A stretch of DNA of 7,706 nt from Clostridia bacterium (GCA_017390825.1 JAFPAK010000140.1:1-7706), one strand, 5' to 3'; counted from the stretch's first letter, positions 1 through 6,703 are shown. Made by a program: numbers and translations. Notes: generated by a model not told the origin, from the sequence alone.

Positions 1-91
1 ACTCTCCCCTGCTTCTGCAAGCTTCGATATGTATAAGGATTTCGAGGAGCGCGGAAAACATTATAAATCAATTGTAACGGAGTTAAATTAA
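1..91 (+). CDS. murD: UDP-N-acetylmuramoylalanine--D-glutamate ligase MurD, C-terminal fragment
   Basis: Only the last 29 codons are present, read in the frame starting at base 2 and ending at TAA 89-91. The peptide LSPASASFDMYKDFEERGKH followed by YKSIV closely resembles the conserved end of MurD (LSPA-CAS-D-F-x-x-F/Y-E-x-R-G-x-x-F). MurD is the cytoplasmic ATP-dependent ligase that adds D-glutamate to UDP-MurNAc-L-Ala in peptidoglycan precursor synthesis. The last base of its stop codon is the A of the next gene's ATG (TAATG), which suggests translational coupling to the downstream peptidase. Identity is inferred from the short C-terminal motif alone; the ATP-binding and central domains lie outside the window. 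Confidence 0.85.
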   Translation, partial: LSPASASFDMYKDFEERGKHYKSIVTELN

Positions 92-1101
92 TGAAAGAAC
101 TACTTTTCAGACTTTGCAATGAAGCTTTTATTGGTAATGTTAGAACTGCAGCAGATGTTGCTAAAAATGAACTCAGCACTTTTTGTGATAAGGTTTATTC
201 AGATCTTACCGGTAGTGTTTACGGTACAATCAAGGGTGATAGTGATTATACCATCATGCTTGAGGCTCATATTGATGAAATTGGATTTATTGTTACCAAT
301 GTTGATAAAGGCGGTTTTGTTCGAGTAAATAAGGTCGGTGGAATTGATATCAGAACACTACCCTCCACACCGGTAATTGTACACGGAACTAAAAAAATTC
401 GAGGTGTATTTACTTCAACACCGCCGCATTTACAAAAAGGAGATAACAAAGAATTCTCTGATTTGGATGAAATATACATTGACACCGGTAAAAAAGATGC
501 TGATAGATATATCAAAAACGGTGACTTTGTAACATTTGACATAGAACCGTGTGAATTAAATAACGGATATGTTACTTCCAAATCGCTTGATGACCGTTCA
601 GGTTGCGTTGCAGTTATTGATGCGGCTAAAAGGCTTAGCAAGGAGAATTTACCTGTTAGCATTGTTGTTGCTCTGTTGTCAGGTGAGGAGCTTGGCAATC
701 GGGGTGCTAAAATTGGAGCATTTGCAACAAATGCGAATGAAGCAATTGCAGTTGATGTCTCATTTGCGGCATCGCCCGGTGCTCCAACTCATCAATGCGG
801 TGAATGCGAAAAAGGCGCAATGCTTGGTATCTCCCCGATTTTATCCAATGATGTTACAAATACATTAAAGAAAATCGCTGATGAAAACGGCATAAAATAT
901 CAGACCGAGGTTATGGGCTCAACTACATCAACTGATGCAGATGTAATTACAATCACAAAATGCGGTATTCCCTGCGGTCTTTTATCAATCCCATTAAAAT
1001 ACATGCATACACCAATTGAAACCATAAATATTGACGATATTAGATCTGTTAGCGATCTGATGTATCACTATGTTAAGGACGGAGGAATTTACAATGCTTG
1101 A
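91..1101 (+). CDS. M42 family metallopeptidase (FrvX/YsdC-like aminopeptidase), divergent paralogue
   Basis: A 336-residue protein, full length for peptidase family M42 (di-metal, usually zinc or cobalt, cytosolic aminopeptidases that form large tetrahedral dodecamers). Family landmarks are visible: AHIDEIGF with H60 and D62; SLDDRSGC with D167/D168 supplying the bridging Asp; GEELGNRGA with E199 (likely general base) and E200 (metal); AVDVS with D222; and MHTPIE with H306. The PPHL segment near residue 111 is also typical. All expected metal and catalytic positions are kept, so it should be active. Two oddities: the usual QEE is GEE here, and the N-terminal SG-E motif seen in most family members is missing. 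The start is ATG at 91, 8 nt after GGAG at 79-82, and it shares one base with the murD stop. A second M42 gene overlaps its end. The substrate cannot be read from the sequence. Confidence 0.92.
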   Translation: MKELLFRLCNEAFIGNVRTAADVAKNELSTFCDKVYSDLTGSVYGTIKGDSDYTIMLEAHIDEIGFIVTNVDKGGFVRVNKVGGIDIRTLPSTPVIVHGTKKIRGVFTSTPPHLQKGDNKEFSDLDEIYIDTGKKDADRYIKNGDFVTFDIEPCELNNGYVTSKSLDDRSGCVAVIDAAKRLSKENLPVSIVVALLSGEELGNRGAKIGAFATNANEAIAVDVSFAASPGAPTHQCGECEKGAMLGISPILSNDVTNTLKKIADENGIKYQTEVMGSTTSTDADVITITKCGIPCGLLSIPLKYMHTPIETINIDDIRSVSDLMYHYVKDGGIYNA

Positions 1102-2113
1102 TTTACTTAAAAAATATACTGCCGTTTCCTCTGTATCGGGTAATGAAAAAGAATTACGAAATCTGATAATTGATGAAATCAAAGATCATACCGATGACTT
1201 GAGAGTTGATGGTCTAGGTAACCTTATAGTCTTCAAAAAAGGCAAAAAAACTCCTATCAACCGCACAATGCTTGATGCGCATATGGACGAAATTGGGCTG
1301 ATCGTAACAACTGCAACTAGTGATGGATATCTACGTTTTTCAAAGGTTGGTGGAATTGATAATCGAGTGATCTTTGGTAAGCGTGTAAGGATCGGCGACA
1401 TATGCGGAGTTATCGGCGGATGTGCGGTACATTTGCTATCTTCCGACAAACGCAAAGCTATTGTAGATGCTGATGAACTGTATATTGATATTGGTGCTAA
1501 AAGCAAAGATGAAGCTTTATCACTTGTACCTGCAGGAAGTGTTGCAGTATTTGAGAGTAAGTTCTACGAAACTGATACTACTTTCTTTGCAAGAGGTATT
1601 GATGACAAGATCGGCTGTGCTGTTTTGACACATATGATCAAGAATTACGATGAATATGATATGTATTACTCATTCTCTGTTCAGGAGGAAGTCGGTTGCA
1701 GAGGCGCAAAGGTTACTGCATACAACATTGACCCGAAGTGTGCAATAGCGGTTGAATGTACGACTGCCGCCGATATCAGCGGGGTTCCTGATGATAGAAA
1801 TGTATGTTGCCTGTCAAATGGTGCAGCTTTATCACTAATGGACAACGGCACACTATACGATGCAGAGCTGGTTTATAATGTTGCTGACACTGCCGAAAAA
1901 TACGGAGCAAAAACACAGATGAAAAAGGCAGTTGCAGGTGGAAATAACGCATCTGCACTTCATCTTACAAGATGCGGAGTTAAAACCATTGCCGTATCAC
2001 TTCCCTGCCGTTATATCCATTCTCCTAATGGAATTGCAAATAAGGAAGACGCAATGAGCGTATATAAAACCGTTGTAGCAGCAGCAAATAAAATGGCTGC
2101 CGGTGAAATCTAA
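1094..2113 (+). CDS. M42 family metallopeptidase, canonical paralogue
   Basis: A 339-residue M42 aminopeptidase. The N-terminus has the normal family pattern (SSVSGNEKELR, residues 12-22). Metal and catalytic motifs are DAHMDEIG (H63, D65), GIDDKIGC (D170/D171), SVQEEVGCRGA (E198 base, E199 metal), AVECT (E221 where paralogues have Asp, an accepted ligand) and YIHSPNG (H309). The start chosen is ATG 1094, preceded 8 nt away by GGAGG at 1081-1085; an in-frame ATG at 1070 has no comparable ribosome site and would extend further into the upstream gene. The first 8 nt overlap the end of the preceding M42 gene, so the two are probably translated together. It is clearly divergent from its neighbour rather than a recent duplicate. 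The expected role is removal of N-terminal residues from cytosolic peptides; specificity is unknown. Confidence 0.93.
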   Translation: MLDLLKKYTAVSSVSGNEKELRNLIIDEIKDHTDDLRVDGLGNLIVFKKGKKTPINRTMLDAHMDEIGLIVTTATSDGYLRFSKVGGIDNRVIFGKRVRIGDICGVIGGCAVHLLSSDKRKAIVDADELYIDIGAKSKDEALSLVPAGSVAVFESKFYETDTTFFARGIDDKIGCAVLTHMIKNYDEYDMYYSFSVQEEVGCRGAKVTAYNIDPKCAIAVECTTAADISGVPDDRNVCCLSNGAALSLMDNGTLYDAELVYNVADTAEKYGAKTQMKKAVAGGNNASALHLTRCGVKTIAVSLPCRYIHSPNGIANKEDAMSVYKTVVAAANKMAAGEI

Positions 2114-2128
2114 ATATGAGGTAAATCC

Positions 2129-2869
2129 ATGATAAGACTGATCAAAGATGCTGATGATGTACTCGGAAATAATGTTTTTGCGTGTAAAATACGTTCAAAT
2201 ATGTTGTCATACGGAGAATGTCCTTTTATGTTTACATGGGCACAAAACTCCGATACATATATTCAAAAATTTTCAAATTCACTGACGATCTCGACAGGCG
2301 AAAATACAGATTATGAGGAGTTAAAGTCATTTATTAATACTATTGGTTTTGATACTGTATTCACAGATATGACGACTGCAGAAAAGTTTGGTCTGAATAT
2401 AATTGACGGCGGTACTATTATGAAATTGAAGGATTTTGTTCCGACATATTTCGACACTCATACACAGATAGTATATCCTGAATATAAGATCATATATAAG
2501 CTTCTTAAAATGCTTGAATTTCCATTACCCAATTACGATATGTTTTTGACTGATTTTTCACACAGAGTACGGCATAATTCAGCGAGAGTTGTAAGTGACA
2601 ATACATATACATCTGTTGCATTTACTGCATGGGAAGACAAGCACTCTGCTGTTATAAGTGCTGTTGCAGTAACACCGCAGATTCGTCACACAGGTCAAGG
2701 AAGTAAGGTATTACAGTCGTTATGCCATCTGCTTTTGAAGGATAAGCGGGATATCTATTTATACAGAAGGCTTGATACTCTGGAAGAGTTTTATAATAAA
2801 AACGGTTTTTACAATGTAGGATTATATGTTACAGCAACGAAAGGCACAGATAATGAATACAATGTTTGA
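2129..2869 (+). CDS. GNAT-like acetyltransferase family protein, 246 aa
   Basis: The C-terminal third carries a GNAT signature: a beta strand AVISAVAVTP (about 174-183) runs into R-H-T-G-Q-G at 186-191, the R/Q-x-x-G-x-G/A acetyl-CoA pyrophosphate loop, followed by a helix (VLQSLCHLLL) and then FYNKNGFYNVG at 221-231, the usual GNAT motif-B end. The first 150 residues are not recognisable by eye; they could be a degenerate first GNAT domain, since tandem GNATs of this length exist. The substrate is unknown. The start is ATG 2129, 7 nt after GAGG (2118-2121), and 15 nt after the M42 stop. The end overlaps the next gene by 17 nt. Its place in the operon suggests a small-molecule or amino-acid-related substrate, which is inference. 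Confidence 0.75.
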   Translation: MIRLIKDADDVLGNNVFACKIRSNMLSYGECPFMFTWAQNSDTYIQKFSNSLTISTGENTDYEELKSFINTIGFDTVFTDMTTAEKFGLNIIDGGTIMKLKDFVPTYFDTHTQIVYPEYKIIYKLLKMLEFPLPNYDMFLTDFSHRVRHNSARVVSDNTYTSVAFTAWEDKHSAVISAVAVTPQIRHTGQGSKVLQSLCHLLLKDKRDIYLYRRLDTLEEFYNKNGFYNVGLYVTATKGTDNEYNV

Positions 2870-4118
2870 TATTTCCCCGGAAATACTTGATCTATCTGAT
2901 GAGGTTATATCGGGACTTGATGAGCAATTCAAAAGAATTGACAAAATCACAGAATATAATCAAAATAAAATGCTCAAGGCTTTTATTGATAACAGAGTCA
3001 GTGAGGCTTCATTTGCCGGTTCCACCGGATACGGCTATAACGACAGAGGCAGAGAGTCACTTGAAGCGGTATTTGCACAAGTTATGGGAGCTGAGGACTC
3101 TATTATCCGACATAATTTTGTAAGCGGTACTCATGCAATTTCAACTGCTTTGTTTGGAGTGCTTAGGCCCGGAGATACGATGTTATGTGTCAGCGGTACA
3201 CCATATGATACTCTGCACGGCGTTATCGGTCTTTCGGAGGGATCAGGTAACCTGACTGAATTCGGCGTTGTATATGAGCAAATTGAGCTTGTCAACGATA
3301 CATTCGACTATAAGTCAATAACCCAAAGACTTGAAAGATCATATGTTAAAATGATATATATTCAGCGTTCAAGAGGATATTCACTTCGCCGTTCGCTCAC
3401 TGTTGAGGAGATAGGTAAGCTCGTTGAAACAGTAAAACAAGTAAGTCCAGATACTATTGTTATGGCAGATAACTGTTACGGTGAATTTGTACAGACTATT
3501 GAGCCAACACAAGTGGGCGTTGATCTCATTGCTGGGTCGCTTATCAAAAACCCAGGCGGTGGTATTGCACCTACCGGCGGATATATAGCAGGTAGATCCG
3601 ACCTTGTTGAACAATGTGCTTGCAGACTTACTGCACCGGGAATCGGTAAGGAAGTTGGAGCTACTCTTGGACATACAAGAGACTTATTTTTGGGACTTTT
3701 CAATGCGCCACACGTAACCGGCGAGGCGATTAAAACTGCAGTTTTTGCATCAAAACTTCTCTCATCTCTTGGATACGAAGTCACACCGACGCCCGAGGAA
3801 ACACGAGCTGATATTATTCAGGCTGTTGTGTTAGGTAACGAGCAAGCACTTATAGCATTCTGCCAGGGTATGCAAAAAGGAGCTCCGGTTGATTCATTTG
3901 TAACTCCGGAGCCATGGGATATGCCAGGATATGATTCACAGGTAATTATGGCAGCAGGTGCATTTACACTAGGAGCATCAATAGAGTTATCAGCAGATGC
4001 CCCTCTGCGTGAACCTTACGCTGTATGGATGCAAGGCGGATTGAATTTTCATAGCGCAAAAACCGGAATATTACTTGCAGTACAATCTATGAAAGATAAG
4101 GGTTTACTCGAATTATGA
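2853..4118 (+). CDS. Methionine gamma-lyase family protein (Met_gamma_lyase / aluminium-resistance family), PLP-dependent
   Basis: A 421-residue fold-type I PLP enzyme of the family annotated as Met_gamma_lyase or 'aluminium resistance protein', at the usual family length. Visible marks: FAGSTGYGYNDRGRE (54-68) near the N-terminus, SGTHAIS (91-97) as the cofactor phosphate loop, VMADNCYGEF (203-212) with D206 expected to pair with the pyridine nitrogen, and GSLIKNPGGGIAPTGGYIAG (228-247) with K232 as the Schiff-base lysine. Despite the name, true substrates of this family are poorly established and it is distinct from classical MetB/MGL enzymes. The start chosen is ATG 2853, 8 nt after AAAGG (2840-2844); ATG 2826 lacks a good site and ATG 2862 is also possible. 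It overlaps the GNAT gene by 17 nt and the patatin gene by 4 nt (ATGA), consistent with coupled translation. Confidence 0.92.
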   Translation: MNTMFDISPEILDLSDEVISGLDEQFKRIDKITEYNQNKMLKAFIDNRVSEASFAGSTGYGYNDRGRESLEAVFAQVMGAEDSIIRHNFVSGTHAISTALFGVLRPGDTMLCVSGTPYDTLHGVIGLSEGSGNLTEFGVVYEQIELVNDTFDYKSITQRLERSYVKMIYIQRSRGYSLRRSLTVEEIGKLVETVKQVSPDTIVMADNCYGEFVQTIEPTQVGVDLIAGSLIKNPGGGIAPTGGYIAGRSDLVEQCACRLTAPGIGKEVGATLGHTRDLFLGLFNAPHVTGEAIKTAVFASKLLSSLGYEVTPTPEETRADIIQAVVLGNEQALIAFCQGMQKGAPVDSFVTPEPWDMPGYDSQVIMAAGAFTLGASIELSADAPLREPYAVWMQGGLNFHSAKTGILLAVQSMKDKGLLEL

Positions 4119-4954
4119 ACGGTCTAGTTCTTGAAGGTGGCGCTCAACGAGGAATTTATACTGCAGGTGTGCTCGATGTTTTCCTTGATAACGGAATAGA
4201 TTTTGATACAGTGATCGGTGTATCAGCCGGTGCATTGCATGGATCTTCCTATGTATCAAAACAAAAAGGTCGGAGTATTGAGTATACTCTTAAATATTGT
4301 CGCCACAAGGATTTTATGAGTATCTCATCTTTTATAAGAACCGGCAATATTGTTGGTACTCAATTTTCTTACAGAGATATACCCAACACGCTTGTTCCGT
4401 TTGATTACGATGTATTTGAAAGCTCACCAACAAAAATGTATGCTGTTTGTACAAATGTTGATACCGGCAAGGCGGAATACATAGAGTGCGTTAATTTGAG
4501 AAGCAATATTGATATACTTCGAGCAAGTGCTTCAATGCCCTTTGTATCACAATTTGTGGAACTGTTTGGCAATAAGTATCTTGACGGCGGCGTATCGGAC
4601 AGTATTCCTGTAAAGAAGGCGCTTGAAATAGGTTGTGATAAAACAGTTGTTGTGCTTACACAACCATTAGGCTACCGAAAAAAAGCGCCTAAAGATTTCA
4701 TTGCAAATACCAGGTACAGAAAATATCCAAATCTCGCAAATGCCATTAATATGCGATATAAAGTTTACAACGAAACTGCTCAGGCCATTGAGCAATTTGA
4801 AAATGAAGGTACCATTTTTGTTATTAGACCAAGCATGAAGGTCAAAATCGGCAGGATGGAAAAAGATCCGGCAGTAATTAAACAGATGTACGAGCTCGGT
4901 TGCAATGATGCTAAAAACAGTATGCCAAAGCTAATTGAATATTTAAAAAAATAG
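4115..4954 (+). CDS. Patatin-like phospholipase/esterase
   Basis: A 279-residue patatin-family serine hydrolase. The oxyanion-hole glycine-rich motif LEGGAQRG lies at 6-13, the nucleophile elbow G-V-S-A-G at 35-39 (catalytic S37), and the second dyad residue in D-G-G at 157-159 (D157). Length and motifs fit the bacterial predicted-esterase group COG4667 (YjjU-like), which uses a Ser-Asp dyad to cleave acyl esters, possibly of lipids. No signal peptide or membrane segment is seen, so it should be cytosolic or peripheral. The ATG overlaps the preceding stop as ATGA; the nearest purine-rich sequence (AAGGG, about 12 nt away) is a weak ribosome site, so translation probably depends on coupling. 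It is the last gene of the operon, and its stop lies inside the terminator stem. The lipid target is unknown. Confidence 0.92.
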   Translation: MNGLVLEGGAQRGIYTAGVLDVFLDNGIDFDTVIGVSAGALHGSSYVSKQKGRSIEYTLKYCRHKDFMSISSFIRTGNIVGTQFSYRDIPNTLVPFDYDVFESSPTKMYAVCTNVDTGKAEYIECVNLRSNIDILRASASMPFVSQFVELFGNKYLDGGVSDSIPVKKALEIGCDKTVVVLTQPLGYRKKAPKDFIANTRYRKYPNLANAINMRYKVYNETAQAIEQFENEGTIFVIRPSMKVKIGRMEKDPAVIKQMYELGCNDAKNSMPKLIEYLKK

Positions 4955-4982
4955 AAGTTCGCTTTTGCGAACTTCTATTTTT
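4947..4982 (+). terminator. Bidirectional intrinsic terminator between convergent genes
   Basis: A perfect inverted repeat: arm ATAGAAGTTCGC (4951-4962), loop TTTT, arm GCGAACTTCTAT (4967-4978). The flanking A-run (4945-4950) and T-run (4978-4982) extend the pairing to about 16 bp and give a U-tract in either direction. It contains the TAG of the patatin gene (4952-4954), and its edge reaches the TAA of the LCP gene on the other strand (4981-4983), so it probably ends both transcripts. Confidence 0.93.
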
Positions 4983-6018
4983 ATTCGACATCTTTTTCAT
5001 AAAATACTTCTAATACTAGTTCAAGCAACGCTTCATCATCCGGATAGAATTCAGCATATCCTGTATCCCCTTTTATTACCTCGCCTTCAATTCTTTTAAA
5101 ATTGACTGAAATATCCTTGTTATTTGCAAATGCATTTGCCGCAAGATATGTGATTTTTGAAGCATTCAAATCAGTATAGGAATACTTACTAACTGTATTA
5201 AACAAAGTTACCGGAAAGGTCAAATCTTTTTTAGTGTTTGATATCGCTTTATCGGAAAAAGCTTTTAAGTAACTTAACTGCTTTGTGATTCTTGCATTGT
5301 TTGAAGTCAGAACATTTATATCGCGTTGGCGAACATATTTTTCTGCTTCATCACCGAACAATGTGATGTTATTCCCTGTCAATTCACCATTGTCGTCATA
5401 TGCCGGAACAGTTACTCCACCTACCTTATCATTCAATACGGATATTCCATCACAATCAAGTGCAAAGCAAGAATTTATCGGAATATTATATAATAACCGC
5501 TCAACAGATAGCCTGGTATTTTCACAACTCGTCTTTTCACCGTCACCATAGGCATAAGATAGACAGAGCTGCATTTTCTCAACGCCCTCATAATTTCCCG
5601 TTGTACTGTAAACATTTACATCTATCATAGTTTCGCGAGAAATAGCAATAACATTGTACTTGGAATTTAGAGTATCTACAGTGAGCAAATATACTGCATC
5701 AGCCTGTCCACCGGTACCTATATGTCCGTAATCTATACCAAGCTGCTTTTTATCCACACCTATGCAGAGTACACTTGTAACATGCTCATTATAATGATAG
5801 GTTTCACCTTTATAAGTTATAACCTTTCCATCAGATTCAATAATTTCATCAGCAGGAACCGCAATCACAACATTATCCGGCATATTATGCATCTGACTTT
5901 TTCCGCTATAATAAAAAAAGGTATAGCATGAAGCAACGACAATTATTATTGAAAGCAAAATTACAGCAATTATGAGCAAAATTCTTAAAATAACCTTTTT
6001 TGCTTTACTTCCCTCCAT
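4981..6018 (-). CDS. LytR-CpsA-Psr (LCP) family envelope protein
   Basis: A 345-residue protein with a short basic N-terminus (MEGSKAKK), one long membrane segment (about 9-36) and an extracytoplasmic part. The LCP domain spans roughly 82-255: VLCIGVDKK at the first strand, GGQADAVYLLTVD (103-115) with D107, VIAISRET (123-130) with R128 in place of the usual PRDT, LSYAYGDG (153-160), DKVGGVTVP (197-205), YVRQRD (228-233) and NARITKQLSYLKAF (241-254). LCP proteins transfer undecaprenyl-linked glycopolymers (teichoic acids, capsule) to peptidoglycan; the acidic and arginine residues bind metal and pyrophosphate. The start chosen is ATG 6018, 8 nt after a GGGGG ribosome site; a TTG at 6033 has none. 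It is convergent with the patatin operon and shares its terminator. The exact glycopolymer is unknown. Confidence 0.92.
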   Translation of the reverse strand: MEGSKAKKVILRILLIIAVILLSIIIVVASCYTFFYYSGKSQMHNMPDNVVIAVPADEIIESDGKVITYKGETYHYNEHVTSVLCIGVDKKQLGIDYGHIGTGGQADAVYLLTVDTLNSKYNVIAISRETMIDVNVYSTTGNYEGVEKMQLCLSYAYGDGEKTSCENTRLSVERLLYNIPINSCFALDCDGISVLNDKVGGVTVPAYDDNGELTGNNITLFGDEAEKYVRQRDINVLTSNNARITKQLSYLKAFSDKAISNTKKDLTFPVTLFNTVSKYSYTDLNASKITYLAANAFANNKDISVNFKRIEGEVIKGDTGYAEFYPDDEALLELVLEVFYEKDVE

Positions 6019-6048
6019 CAAAACTACCCCCAATAAATTTACGAAAAT

Positions 6049-6077
6049 ATATTAACACATTAAAATAAAAAAATCAA
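6049..6077 (-). promoter_or_regulatory. Possible weak promoter for the LCP gene
   Basis: On the - strand, TTGATT (6077-6072) and TAATAT (6054-6049) are separated by 17 bp, each matching 4 of 6 consensus bases, and lie about 30-60 bp before the LCP start. The -35 box falls inside the terminator hairpin of the upstream gene. The region is very AT-rich, so a chance match is possible; read-through from the upstream gene is an alternative. Confidence 0.35.
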
Positions 6078-6099
6078 GCGGCTGATAAACAGCCGCTTG
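6062..6099 (-). terminator. Intrinsic terminator of the small surface-protein gene
   Basis: A perfect 10-bp stem, CAAGCGGCTG (6075-6084) and CAGCCGCTTG (6090-6099), with a 5-nt loop. Read on the - strand it is followed by a U-rich tract (A then seven T, A, four T; 6074-6062). It sits about 20 nt after the stop of the 6120-6608 gene and should end that transcript before the LCP gene. On the + strand no T-run follows. Confidence 0.9.
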
Positions 6100-6119
6100 T
6101 GAAACATAAAGCCTTTTAA

Positions 6120-6608
6120 TTAAGCAATTGCTTTCTTTGCAGCAACAACTGCTACACTCGCTGCTGCAAGCATCATAAGAGCAGCTACTGCATATACAAC
6201 ATCGCCTGTTGCAGGTGATTCAGCAACATTAGAAGTCACCTTGCCCTGTGTTGAAACAGTGTATGTTGTTGTGCCGTCTTTTGATACATACTTTGCAGTA
6301 ATTTCAATCTCATCAGGCTCACAAGTATAAGAAACAACGATTTTTTCAGACTCAGTGCTACCTTCAACGATCTCATAATCCTCGGGAATGATCCATCCTG
6401 CAAAATCAAAATCAGTCTTTTCATCGGCTACAAGAGTTGCTGTTTTAGCAACAGTGTCAATAGAGATATCAATGCTGCCGCCGGCGCAATTGAATTCCTT
6501 ATTCTCAACAGAAACTGAAGGTGCAGTCGGACTGGGTTCAGCAAATGATACAACTGACATTGAGAAAAGCATAACAATTGCTAAAAGTGCAATAACGATC
6601 TTCTTCAT
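6120..6608 (-). CDS. Small secreted surface protein with SPATG (LPXTG-like) sorting signal
   Basis: A 162-residue exported protein. Residues 1-23 form a classical signal peptide (MKK, hydrophobic core, likely cut after SFA before EP). A short Thr/Val/Glu-rich, beta-strand-like middle region (about 30-125) contains two cysteines (C41, C96) that could pair. The C-terminus has SPATGD (131-136), then a hydrophobic stretch (137-156) and a basic tail (AAKKAIA), the layout of a sortase substrate with a variant LPXTG motif. I expect it to be covalently attached to the wall or otherwise held at the membrane. The middle domain, with a FAGW..PEDYEIVEGS segment, is not one I can name confidently. The start chosen is ATG 6608, 7 nt after GGAGG; an in-frame upstream ATG at 6623 would overlap that site. 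It has its own promoter and terminator. Function unknown. Confidence 0.85.
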   Translation of the reverse strand: MKKIVIALLAIVMLFSMSVVSFAEPSPTAPSVSVENKEFNCAGGSIDISIDTVAKTATLVADEKTDFDFAGWIIPEDYEIVEGSTESEKIVVSYTCEPDEIEITAKYVSKDGTTTYTVSTQGKVTSNVAESPATGDVVYAVAALMMLAAASVAVVAAKKAIA

Positions 6609-6641
6609 AAACAATTCCTCCAAGATACATTTGTTTACTGT

Positions 6642-6670
6642 ATTATATCACATACTTTTGAAAAAGTAAA
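6642..6670 (-). promoter_or_regulatory. Promoter of the small surface-protein gene
   Basis: On the - strand, -35 TTTACT (6670-6665) and a perfect -10 TATAAT (6647-6642) are separated by 17 bp, about 35 bp before the start codon at 6608. A sigma-A type promoter is well supported by sequence and position. The -35 box overlaps the alternating TACTTTT repeats described separately. Confidence 0.8.
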
Positions 6671-6677
6671 TACTTTT
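6653..6677. repeat. Three alternating copies of TACTTTT, candidate operator
   Basis: TACTTTT occurs at 6653-6659, its reverse complement AAAAGTA at 6662-6668, and TACTTTT again at 6671-6677, with 2-bp spacers (GA, AA). The copies therefore step by exactly 9 bp and switch orientation each time. The right-hand pair forms a perfect 8+8 palindrome (6661-6678). The array covers the -35 region of the surface-protein promoter, where a dimeric repressor could bind. The composition is simple and AT-rich, so a regulatory role is inference. Confidence 0.5.
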
Positions 6678-6703
6678 TTAAAACTTTAATAATTTTATTT
6701 ATA

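Noticed and set aside
267..698. 143-codon open frame on the - strand
   Set aside because: It lies wholly antisense to the first M42 gene, has no ribosome site and no recognisable domain.
1070..1093. Upstream ATG for the second M42 gene
   Set aside because: It lacks a ribosome site; ATG 1094 follows GGAGG at the right distance and gives the normal family N-terminus.
3381..3784. Two overlapping - strand open frames of about 100 codons
   Set aside because: They are antisense to the well-supported PLP enzyme gene; their protein sequences are low-quality shadows.
3882..3912. Inverted repeat GCTCCGG...CCGGAGC
   Set aside because: It is inside the PLP enzyme coding region with no T-run, so it is probably a codon-driven coincidence.
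5285..5931. Several + strand open frames opposite the LCP gene
   Set aside because: The LCP reading has clear domain motifs and a membrane segment; the opposite frames have none and no ribosome sites.
6019..6033. TTG start five codons before the LCP ATG
   Set aside because: The GGGGG ribosome site lies downstream of this TTG and is well placed for ATG 6018.
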